DNA from: Azolla caroliniana
Lineage: Eukaryota; Polypodiophyta
Reading direction: 5' to 3'
Assembly (NCBI GenBank): GCA_043228905.1
Contig: JBHGNT010000002.1
Location: 4,340,001-4,404,000, forward strand
Length of the DNA: 64,000 bases
Of the stretch, positions 11,001 to 18,064 are shown piece by piece (position 1 is the first letter of the stretch; each line of letters begins with the position of its first letter). The translations under genes were made by a program, and so were the position numbers. The notes below the pieces were generated by a model. It was not told the origin of the DNA. It did not search any database and saw only the letters and a program-made list of their open reading frames with translations.

Positions 11001-11661
11001 CTCCCCATTTTTCGCTTATACCGGTTTCCATCCTCGCTGGTCGGTGATCGACACTCCGGAGCTACCTACCAACCCTCGTGCCGAGGATCATTTGGAGAGG
11101 CTACGCAAGATCCAGATGGATCTCTCTACTCACCTTCGTCATGCTCAACACACACAGAAGACTTATGCAGATCGTCATCGGATTCCCTCCTCTTTTGCCA
11201 TCGGAGATCGAGTATGGCTCTTACGTCGTCACATCAAGACTACTCGACCGTGCGACAAGTTGGATTATCGACGACTCGGTCCTTTCCTTATTACGGGGAA
11301 GATTAATGATGTCACCTTCCGCCTTGATCTCCCTCCGCAGCTTCAGATACATCCGGTTTTCCATTGTTCTCTTCTTGAACCTTATAAAGCAAACACCATT
11401 CCCGATCGTGTGACACCACCGCCGCCCCCATTGGAGTTGGACGCCGGCCCGGAGTATGAAGTTGCCATCCTCGATTCCAAACTTGTTCGCAACAAACTCT
11501 ATTACTTGGTCGATTGGCTCGGTTATAGTCCGAGCGAACGTACTTGGGAACCCGTCGAGAATGTTGCCAATGCACAAGATCTTCTTGCTGATTTCCACCG
11601 AAAGTATCCGGACAAACCCGGTCCGCAAGTAGCGCTGACTCGTTCCACTCGTCGTCTTTAA
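8092..11661 (+). CDS. G1 Pol polyprotein: protease, reverse transcriptase, RNase H, integrase, chromodomain
   Basis: About 1190 residues, undamaged. The frame is open from 8080 and is probably made as a Gag-Pol fusion by -1 frameshift rather than from its own start. Domains in order: aspartic protease (LLDSGANSCFMD, about residue 53); reverse transcriptase with [41 protein letters not shown] and the catalytic YLDD box (near residue 387); RNase H with MEADASDFALGS, EIHDKELLAIV and GKADALSRR; integrase H2C2 zinc finger (HCHDTHTAGHFG ... CDACC) and a D-D-E core with DFITDLP, SDRGPQF and HPQTDGQAERTNQ; GPF-type module (RRLGPFLITG, HPVFHCSLLEPY); C-terminal chromodomain-like YYLVDWLGYSPSERTWEPVENV. 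The order PR-RT-RH-IN marks Gypsy and the chromodomain marks a chromovirus, targeting integration to marked chromatin. One Ala codon present in G2 (EVAAILDS) is missing here. Confidence 0.95.
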   Translation: MSPAKIGAIWLDSSPRSVQPISGSIPSKQVSNVFLAQVIVSTKSTPPVPVLALLDSGANSCFMDRNFAQASQISLRKLPCPASVVVIDGRPIASGNIVEESEPIQVVLGSFVCIISFNIISSPEHPIVLGLPWLELHNPAIDWRTREVRYRPPQESTRRVSTISLHQLREEGPKEAMFLFSISVHPSSTIKKDSSVQLPAKYHPYADVFDKVKAGTLPHHRPYDCPIDLQPGTEPPWGPIYNLSPTELEVLRAYIEENLASGFIRHSKSPAGAPIFFVKKKDGSLRLVVDYRGLNKVTIRNRYALPLISSLLERVNGAKFFTKIDLRGAYNLVRIRPGDEWKTAFRTRYGHFEYTVMPFGLTNAPAVFQHMANDIFRDLLDICLIIYLDDLLIYSKTQEEHDSHVLLVLKRLRENGLYAKLEKCSFDCKQVEFLGYVISSKGIAMDPAKIQTVLEWQIPRSVRDVQCFLGFANFYRKFIQDYSKIILPLTQLTKKGQAFLWSIEADMAFRHLKKAFTSAPILAHVDTSKPFIMEADASDFALGSILSQQGDKEELHPVAFHSRKFDVAEINYEIHDKELLAIVDSFVQWRHFLEGSPHQVIVFSDHKNLAYFQNARVLNRRQARWAQFLTRFDFKITYRPGKQQGKADALSRRSYLAPRPGEATFDNQKQVILGPTRLHTTRIFHTPMDSRITDDIRATLKTDSFAQDILAHIDTSRASCSQSQQPGIDYRQFEYHDGLLFFKKRVYVPDCSCRLQIVQHCHDTHTAGHFGSTKTLELVQRSFWWPHMRRFVDDYVRTCDACCRAKMPRHHPYGLLEPLPIPSKPWQSICLDFITDLPVSKGFDAILTVVDRYTKMAHFVPCTKAITSEETAALVMREVFRHHGLPDSIISDRGPQFVSKFWQHLFKMLKVSCNLSSGYHPQTDGQAERTNQTLEQYLRCFLSYQQDDWAEILHFAEFAYNNAIHSSTRVSPFFAYTGFHPRWSVIDTPELPTNPRAEDHLERLRKIQMDLSTHLRHAQHTQKTYADRHRIPSSFAIGDRVWLLRRHIKTTRPCDKLDYRRLGPFLITGKINDVTFRLDLPPQLQIHPVFHCSLLEPYKANTIPDRVTPPPPPLELDAGPEYEVAILDSKLVRNKLYYLVDWLGYSPSERTWEPVENVANAQDLLADFHRKYPDKPGPQVALTRSTRRL

Positions 11662-11672
11662 GGGGGAGATAG

Positions 11673-12102
11673 TGTCATGAGATGGTTAAGACTCGAACCC
11701 ATGACCTTATGGTATATGGGTCGAGCTCTTAACCATCTCACCATCTATTGTAATTCATAGAATATTATTTTCATTTATGTTTTATTATAAGAAAGTAATG
11801 TATATTCCAGATTTCTCTGGAACATTCTAGAAGCTTCAGGATTATTCCTGAGAACACTATAAAAGAAGGCACTAAGCATTATGTTGAACCAAATTGGTTC
11901 AACACCAGTCTTAAGCCTCTTAGTCGATTTGTACTTATCTTTCATATAATATAAGAGCTGCTGTCATCATCCTATTTCCCTCTCTCTCTCCTCTTCTCAC
12001 TTCCTCTCTCTCGGGAATCTTACGCAGTCCCGTCCTCTTAGTACTAATAGTACTACTCTTCTTAGTACTAATTCCATCTCTGTTTTAGTACTATTCCTGA
12101 CA
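11673..12102 (+). repeat. 3' LTR of G1
   Basis: It is 430 bp and matches 6442-6871 at all positions I compared except one. It is preceded by the purine tract AGGGGGAGATAG (11661-11672) and followed by the GCAGC duplication. It repeats the tRNA-like hairpin (11679-11739), the TATA box and the four AGTACT palindromes. Confidence 0.95.
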
Positions 12103-12107
12103 GCAGC

Positions 12108-12370
12108 AAAAGTTGACGCCAACACGAAGGAATCGGCGGGTCGACAAGCGCTGAAGTCACAGCAACGAGGGAGTTGATTTGGACCTGTTGATCAGACAAG
12201 CTGACCGAGGAGGTCAAGATGCGCAGAAATAGAAGGGTCATGGCAAACGGGACCGGACCGGACGAGGAACGTGATCGAGGCGGAGTGACGCCCGAAGGAG
12301 CCGGGTGGAAGGACCGGCGGCCATGGAGACTGACACTACGATCTGACCTCAAGTTGAGGTTGAGGGGGAG
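12108..12370 (+). other. 3' non-coding end of B1 before its LTR
   Basis: These 263 bases resume B1 after G1. The first 47 finish the open tail described at 6081-6449 (TGA at 12152). The rest has no supported gene and ends in the purine tract GTTGAGGGGGAG (12359-12370) that primes plus-strand DNA synthesis. Confidence 0.75.
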
Positions 12371-12740
12371 TGTTGACGGCAAGCTCAACCGAATCTGGAT
12401 CGACTGAATAAGCCTGAGCCGGATCGGCATTCAGAAGGATGAGCCAGATCGGTGAGCCGGTGAGGAAGTGAGCCGGTGAGCTGGGGAGCCGGTTAGCCGG
12501 ATCCAACAGTAATCGAAAGCCGAGTAATAGCTTAGATTATTAGGTAGTTATTGTCTCGTAGTTAGTGTCATACGCTTGTGTGAGAATTGAAGTACATTGT
12601 ACTTCTGTCAGTCCCATGAGGACTTGTATAAATAGTGTTGTTGAGCACGTTGTATGCACAGAGTGTTGATATAATTTTTGAATCTAGATTCCTGTTCTGC
12701 TCTCTCTGTCTCCCCCGATTACTCTTTGTATTCTATGTAT

Positions 12741-12774
<34 letters not shown>

Positions 12775-12826
12775 GTTGCTACGAAGCCAAGTTGTTGTCT
12801 TACACTTCCGCACATATGTTTCAACA
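12371..12826 (+). repeat. 3' LTR of Copia B1
   Basis: The repeat is 456 bp, TGTTGACGGC...TTTCAACA. Relative to the 5' LTR it has a small insertion near 12465 (extra GAGCCGGTGAG-type unit), a longer CT microsatellite (about 12747-12773) and scattered substitutions. The duplication ACATC follows at 12827. Confidence 0.93.
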
Positions 12827-12831
12827 ACATC

Positions 12832-13574
12832 CATTTGGTGGAGGTGCCACCCTTTCGCTGCTGCAAGTGCTATCATGGTTCACACAATTGTCATCTTTGC
12901 CACTGGGGCAAAGGTCTCTTCATAGTCGATGCCCTGTGTTTGTGCGTAGCCCTTTGCTACGAGTCGAGCTTTGTAGCAGTTGACGGAACCGTCGGCATTA
13001 TACTTCACTTTGTATATCCATCTGCAACCAATTGCCTTCTTGTGCGGTGAGTGAGGGACGAGATCCCATGTCTCATTCTTGCTACGATCTTGCATCTCCT
13101 CGTTCATTGCTTTGACCCATCACGGATCTTTAGCAGCTTCGGCAAAGCTCTCTGGTTCTCGAATTGCTACCACCTTCATCATAAAGGCATAGTGGTATGC
13201 CATATAGTCATTGTAGCCAAATCAGCTTACTGGATTCTTCTCTCAGGTGGAGTGACAGAGTTTCTCATTTGCCGATGTATGTGCTTTCTCAAATCCAGAT
13301 GACCTTGTAAGAGACACACCAAAGCCATCGAACTCACTATCGAGTGGATGAGTCGATTTGTTGTTGTCGAAGTCATATTCCAACATTTTGGCCTTCCCTT
13401 TGTCCATCTTTGGACTTGGCCGAGATGAGCTTTGGTTGCTCGGAGGCTCTTGTGGTCCACTCAATCTGGTTGAGATCGAACTCTCTTAGAGTATTGACCT
13501 TAGTTGATCATCGCTTTCTGTGTTGTCGAGGTCGTTCGTAGATGGTTCAGGAGGAGTCGGCTCGGGTTTGTACC
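12832..13574 (-). pseudogene. A1 pol middle part: start of reverse transcriptase and integrase-RT linker
   Basis: The minus strand of 12880-13107 encodes the N-terminal reverse transcriptase segment [61 protein letters not shown]. The MDVKNAFL motif that follows is cut by B1. Positions 13243-13464 encode the linker (SGPQEPPSNQSSSRPSPKMDKGKAKM), also seen in A2. The protein is continuous with 14275-16530 once the solo LTR E1 is removed. Several stops and frame changes are present. Confidence 0.85.
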
Positions 13575-13579
13575 ATGAT

Positions 13580-14269
13580 TGACGGGAATTGAACAACTCC
13601 TTATGCGCCACGCTTGGCCACAACCGAGCTTAGAATGATACACAGAAAACGGGAAATAAAACGTGACACAAAGAAGAGACGAGGTACACAGGAGGTTTAC
13701 GTGGAAAACCCCAAACTAGGGGAAAAACCACGGCAGCCCACAGGCTGCAAACTATCACTATGATGGAATGTACAACAATGAGTTCACTGAGGCACCGACC
13801 TCGTGCTCACAGATCTTCGCCACAGGCGGCGGTTACAACAGAGGCAGCGACCTCTTTCTCTCTCTCTGTACACTGTTACACGCTCTCTCTTCTTGCACCA
13901 ACAAGAAAATGACAACAACACACTAAAAGTTTTCCCTAAGTCATATTTATACTAATATGACTTTTCGTCTATTTACAAATATAGTCTCGATGGACTCTCA
14001 AAAACATATTTACGAATATGTCTCTTCATCCGGTTCTCACCGGGTCTGTACCATCCGGCTCTCCGTAGCCAGGTACTCCTCATCTGGTTTTCACCGGGTC
14101 TGTATCACCCGGCTCTCCGTAGCCGGGTACTCCTCATCCGGTCTTCACCGGGTCTGCATCATCCGGCTCTCCGTAGCCGAGTCCACCTCATACGGTTTCG
14201 GCCTCGGCCGAGTTTGTTCATCGGCACTGTTCTTCTCCCTTCCCATCCGGAGGGACTTGTCTCCCAACA
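13580..14269 (-). repeat. Solo LTR of Copia family E (E1)
   Basis: This 690-bp block reads TGTTGGGAGACAAG...TCCCGTCA on the minus strand and resembles the LTR of element E (59242-59875): same start, same CCGGAT-rich minisatellite and same end region near the TTACGTGGAAAACCC stretch. It is flanked by the duplication ATGAT (13575-13579 and 14270-14274) and has no internal region, so it is the product of LTR-LTR recombination. Removing it restores the A1 reading DESTSWYKPEP. It contains three copies of a 54-bp unit at about 14028-14190. Confidence 0.92.
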
Positions 14270-14274
14270 ATGAT

Positions 14275-15600
14275 GTCGATTCGTCAAAGAAGACATCCCG
14301 ACTTACACGAGTCTTCTGAGTAGAGGGGTTGAAGCACTTGTACCCCTTTTGCACCAGTGAGTACCCCACGTGGATGTACTTCTCTAATTTTGGGTCAAGC
14401 TTCTGCCGCTTCTCATCGGGAATGTGCACGTATGCAATGGAGCCGAATATCCTTACATGGGAAAGATCCGGCTTCTTCCCATAGTATTTCTCGTGCGGGG
14501 TGACCTCGTGCACTCCAGGTGTTGTGCACCAGTTCATGAGGTAGACGACAGTATTTGGAGCTTCTGCCCAATATGACTTGGGCATATGCTTCTCATTTAG
14601 CATGACCCTTGCTACTTCGAGGATGTGTTGATTCTTGCGTTCGGCTACACCGTTCTATTGCGGTGTGTGTTGGCAAGTGAATTCTCGCCGAATTCCTTCT
14701 TGTTGAAGGTATGCCGTGAACGCATTGGAGAAGTATTCCTTTCCTCCGTCTGACCGAAGACATCGTACATGACGCCCATTTCCCTTTTTGACTTCGCTTT
14801 TGAATTTTTGGAAGTGTGTAAACACTTCCCTCTTCATCCTCATGGGAAAGATCCATGTGTATCTAGAGAAGTCATCGATGAAGGTAACATAGTACCAACA
14901 TCCTCCAAACGTAGCCGTTTGTGCCAGTCCCCACACATCTGAGTGGACTTCGTCCAATAGGCCTTTGCTCACGTTCCTCTCCTTCGGGAACGGGTGCCGA
15001 TGTTGCTTGCCGAATTGGCATACTTCACATACTCCTTCAATCTCTTTCTCTTTGAAGGTCGGGAGCCCGATGACGACTCCTTTCGATTGCATCGCCTTGA
15101 GTTTGTTGAGATTGATATGGCCGATTCTTTTATGCCATAGCTCTATGTCGGTTCGGATTTGAGGCCCTTTGCAAACATGTCCGATTTTACCTCGTTTGCT
15201 TCGAGGATAAACATTCGGCCTTCCCTTCGATCACGAGCAATTAGTCGGCCTTCCTTCTTGATGAAGCAACCTCCTTGGTTGAATCAAACTTGCATCCCTT
15301 GCTCCACAATTTGGCCGACTGAGACCAAATTCTTCGTTATGGTGGGTACATGTAAGACATATTTTATACAAGTTTGTTCACCTTCTTTCCCGAATGGAAC
15401 ATTGCCGATATGCTGAATCGGATGAGTGGTGTCATCTCCAGTCTCGACATAACCAGGTCAATCCGGCTCTCGAAGGTCTTTGAACCATTCTTGATGGGAC
15501 GTCATATGGTTCGAAGCACCAGAGTTGACAAACCATACATCTTCCGGATTGGAGGCATTAGTCGAAGTAGAGGCTGACATAGAATTTGCTCTATGTCTCA
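14275..15600 (-). pseudogene. A1 pol 5' part: protease and integrase
   Basis: Reading right to left: protease motif VNSGASNHMTSHQEW near 15500-15545 (relatives have VDSGASNHM, so the catalytic Asp is Asn here); the pre-integrase block with LVSVGQIVEQGMQ and ELWHKRIGHINL; CEVCQFGKQHRHPFPKERNVSKG (about 15010-15060); the integrase core with HSDVWGLAQ, FIDDFSRYTW, CLRSDGGKEYF (about 14745-14765), and HTPQ..GVAERKN with frame damage near 14655; then the PKSYWAEAPNTVVYLMNWC and IFGSIAYVHIPDEKRQKLDP blocks (14145-14603). Frame changes near 14600 and 15100 and stops near 15130-15460 make it inactive. Confidence 0.86.
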
Positions 15601-16530
15601 TTACAAACATTCCGCCATGATCTTCATAGTCGGAGTTGGTGGCGTAATTGGTGAGTTGTCGGCTTGTGGAAGCCGACTCACGCTTCTTCTTTTGGCACTC
15701 TTCTTCATGGTGGCCGATTTTTCCGCAATAACCGCATTCGATCAAGGTTTTTTGGCTCGAACCGGAACGGAAGCTCCCCCTTCTTCCGAAGGTTCCTTGA
15801 TGGCTTCCGTTTTGTTGCCGAAATTGGGAGTTGCTGTCGTAAGTCGAACCTTGTCCACCTTGTCCTTGGCCGAATCGGCCTCTTGCTCGGCTGCGTCCTC
15901 TTCCTCCATTCGAGTGTGTGTAGAGCATGTGGCTTTCCGAGGTGTTGCTCCTTGTTCGAACATGGTTTTCTTCAACCAACAACATGGATTGAAGATCGAA
16001 GAAAGAGGGAAAATTCTCCCTTGCTAGGACGGCGGTCCGCATCGCGCCAAATTGTGGTGCAAGGCCGCTGAGGCATTTTTGCACCATTTCGTCATCCTCC
16101 ACATTGACGCTTATTGAGGCGAGTGCATGACAAAGCTCCTTGATCTTCAAGGTGTAGCTTGTGATGGACATATCCCGTTGTTGGATGTTGTTCAACTCTT
16201 GGCGGAGTTGAAGCTTCCTCGCGGTCGTGTTGGCGGCAATAATCTTTCGTAGATTTTCCCACACTTCCTTCAGCGTCTCGCCTTCTCAAATGTAACCGAG
16301 CATGTGGTCATGAACACATGTCGCCAAGCAATACATTACTCGACTCACCGCTTTCTCCCATGTTGCATAGTCGGCGTCTTCCAGGTCGGGCCGGTTTTCT
16401 TGTGCTCCTTTGATGTAGGTCCAATAGCCTTGACCGACAAGGTATTGATGCATCTTGTACTCCCAAGATGCGAAGTTGTTTTGGTCCAACTTCTCGCTAG
16501 GGAGAGCACTCCCCATTTGAGTATTCATGG
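15601..16530 (-). pseudogene. A1 gag pseudogene
   Basis: The likely start is MNTQMGSALPSEKLDQNNFASWEYKMHQ at about 16528, the same start as in A2 and F. The text then gives QGYWTYIKG, VMYCLATCVHDHMLGYI and a stop at 16286-16288, where relatives read REAKTPKEAW. The frame 15458-16264 continues with WENLRKI, RQELNNIQQRDMS, LVEENHVRTRS, an Arg/Gly-rich stretch and a CCHC knuckle (CGYCGKIGHHEEEC). It ends with the GGMFVMRHRANSM segment that leads into protease. Normal length for this family, one clear early stop. Confidence 0.86.
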
Positions 16531-16669
16531 TGTTCAATGTAGATTTCTTCCTTCTTCTTCTCTCTTGAATACGAGCTATGTAGTCGCACTACGATAGCGA
16601 TGAGCCGGTTCTTCTTGAACGTCGGTGTAGAGCTCAACACATGCGGATGGGCGAGATCAAGCTACCAAA

Positions 16670-16683
16670 CCTCTCTGATACCA
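16670..16683 (-). promoter_or_regulatory. Primer binding site of A1
   Basis: The minus strand reads TGGTATCAGAGAGG directly after the 5' LTR end (CTTTACA). It matches the initiator tRNA-Met type site. Confidence 0.85.
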
Positions 16684-17066
16684 TGTAAAGAATCGATGGT
16701 GATTCTTGTGCAACGGAATAGACGAGAGATATGTGTTGTGAGTGTGTGTATGAGAGAGAGAGAGAGAGAAACACAAGATAGATTAGAGAGACAATAGAAT
16801 ACTCAAGAAGATGTATATTACAAAGAGATTAATCGACCTTATTACAAAGTAGGAGGAGAGTGCTTTATATAGTCACTCTCTCTCTTCATTAACTACCGAA
16901 GCTCATGGGTCATGGGGAATGTGAAAACTCATTAGTTATGTGTCATAGAATATGATTCTATGACAAATAGTTAATGTGTAGATAAGAGTGGCGACTTTTG
17001 ACCTTTAAGTGCACACTCTCAAAGGTGTGTTCACACACTAGACTAGGTTGAGCTTGTTTCTCAACA
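16684..17066 (-). repeat. 5' LTR of Copia A1
   Basis: The repeat is 383 bp; on the minus strand it begins TGTTGAGAAACAAGCTC and ends TTCTTTACA. It is related to the A2 LTR (32288-32658). A TATA box on the minus strand (TATATAAAG) lies at 16863-16871 and a GA/CT microsatellite at about 16750-16770. Confidence 0.92.
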
Positions 17067-17574
17067 TGTATGAACATTAAGCATGCCATAAGGTAAGAAA
17101 CCCTAGGGTAAGTGACATACACCTCCTCAAGACCACCACATCCCATAGAATCAGCCAAGTGATGGTTCAACAGAGAGTTGAGTGGCATAGGTAGGCGACA
17201 TACACCTCGTTAAGACCACAAAATCCCATAGAATCGGCCAAGTGATGGCTCAATAAAGGGAAGGGTGCCATACTCAACATAATATGCAAAAGGGCCATGA
17301 GTTGAGCATGTGCGATTAGTGCAAACACGCTCGACCCGACGCATAAGTAGATTAACATCGTATCATGGTAGAAAGAAGAAAGAAAAGAAAAGAAAATGTA
17401 ATACCACTTCCATATGACCAAGAAGAAAGCGTCATACAAAAGAAAAGAGAGATCGATAAAGAAGAATACCGGGATAAGAATGTTAGTTTGATCCTGTGAA
17501 GAGCATGACGAGCCTTGTGAGATCCCCATTGCTCACACGCAAAAAACATAAAAAAAAAAAAAATGTTAGTAAAT
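17067..17574. other. Gene-free flank of A1 with a duplicated ~63-bp segment
   Basis: No coding potential is visible. The segment from about 17103 to 17172 (GACATACACCTC ... AAGTGATGG) recurs at about 17188-17256 with roughly 85% identity and a ~86-bp offset. An A-rich run occurs at 17551-17563. Confidence 0.6.
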
Positions 17575-17587
17575 GCTCAGATACCAT

Positions 17588-18064
17588 TGTTAAGAGTCTA
17601 TTACTAATCAATAGACCATTTACTAAAATAAAAGAAGGAAAATAAATTGGATAGAAGAACCCGTTCCACCCGACCACCCCCGAGCTATGATCTAGACATA
17701 GCCAACCTACCATTGATGTCCCATACCGCCGGATATTAGGATGACTAATACCTTGGAAGAGATAAACATGATCGTCGAGACGAAAACCTAGCCCGCACCA
17801 CCGGTGTCTAAGACAACAACCTTTTGACGTAATGTGCTTATGAGGGTAGCGAAGCCTCATATTTATAGCTTTTCCTAGGCCCCTTGAATAGATGTTCCTT
17901 TCTAAAAGGGTCTCCATTCATTGGTTACGCAAATCATGATAGTGCATGCACCTATCATTCCTTCTATCCAATCACATTAGTCCCCTTTTTAACATTAGTG
18001 AACATACCCTTCACTTATGTAAATATTAGTGACCTACCCTTACCTACATTATGTGTACATAACA
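17588..18064 (-). repeat. Probable Copia-like or TRIM-like LTR with adjacent primer site
   Basis: On the minus strand this 477-bp block begins TGTTATGTAC, ends GACTCTTAACA, has a TATA box (CTATAAATA; about 17860-17869 on the plus strand) and is followed by TGGTATCTGAGC (plus positions 17575-17586), an initiator-Met-type primer site with one change. No partner LTR or coding region is visible to the left, so it is truncated or nonautonomous. No target duplication could be identified. Confidence 0.5.

Larger units (their letters stand above)
6442..12102 (+). mobile_element. Gypsy chromovirus G1, structurally intact
   Basis: The element is bounded by two 430-bp LTRs (6442-6871, 11673-12102), TGTCAT...CTGACA, and by the duplication GCAGC at 6437-6441 and 12103-12107. 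A purine tract AGGGGGAGATAG precedes the 3' LTR. The two open frames, gag (6941-8095) and pol (to 11661), are undamaged and pol ends in a chromodomain-like segment. The LTRs differ at one position that I can see (CATCAGCC versus CATCATCC near 6740/11970), so this is the most recent insertion of the left block and could still be active. The second copy G2 is at 47654-53479. Confidence 0.96.
1290..12826 (+). mobile_element. Copia LTR retrotransposon B1, complete but decayed, containing G1
   Basis: The element is bounded by LTRs 1290-1723 and 12371-12826, both TGTTGA...TTTCAACA, and by the 5-bp target duplication ACATC (1285-1289 and 12827-12831). It sits inside the reverse transcriptase of A1 in the opposite orientation. 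An initiator-Met primer site follows the 5' LTR and a purine tract (GTTGAGGGGGAG) ends at 12370. The internal region has gag, protease, integrase, reverse transcriptase and RNase H in broken frames, then an unusual basic tail. The Gypsy element G1 is inserted in that tail at 6442-12102. The LTRs differ by several substitutions and indels, so B1 is clearly older than G1. Confidence 0.95.
1..17066 (-). mobile_element. Copia LTR retrotransposon A1, minus strand, 3' end off-window, heavily nested
   Basis: This element reads right to left: 5' LTR 16684-17066, primer site, gag, protease, integrase, reverse transcriptase, RNase H, then a purine tract near 69-85. Its 3' LTR is left of the window. It is interrupted by Copia B1 (1290-12826) and by a solo LTR of family E (13580-14269). 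Removing these joins the reading of the MDVKNAFL motif of reverse transcriptase across 1289/12832, which shows that the two outer pieces are one element. Coding frames are broken by many stops and shifts, so it cannot move by itself. The right flank is TGTAT at 17067-17071; its partner cannot be seen. It is related to A2 at 32288. Confidence 0.88.

Noticed and set aside
11221-11628. Long minus-strand frames across the G1 integrase and chromodomain, and matching ones in G2
   Set aside because: They mirror the real pol frame and encode no known domain.
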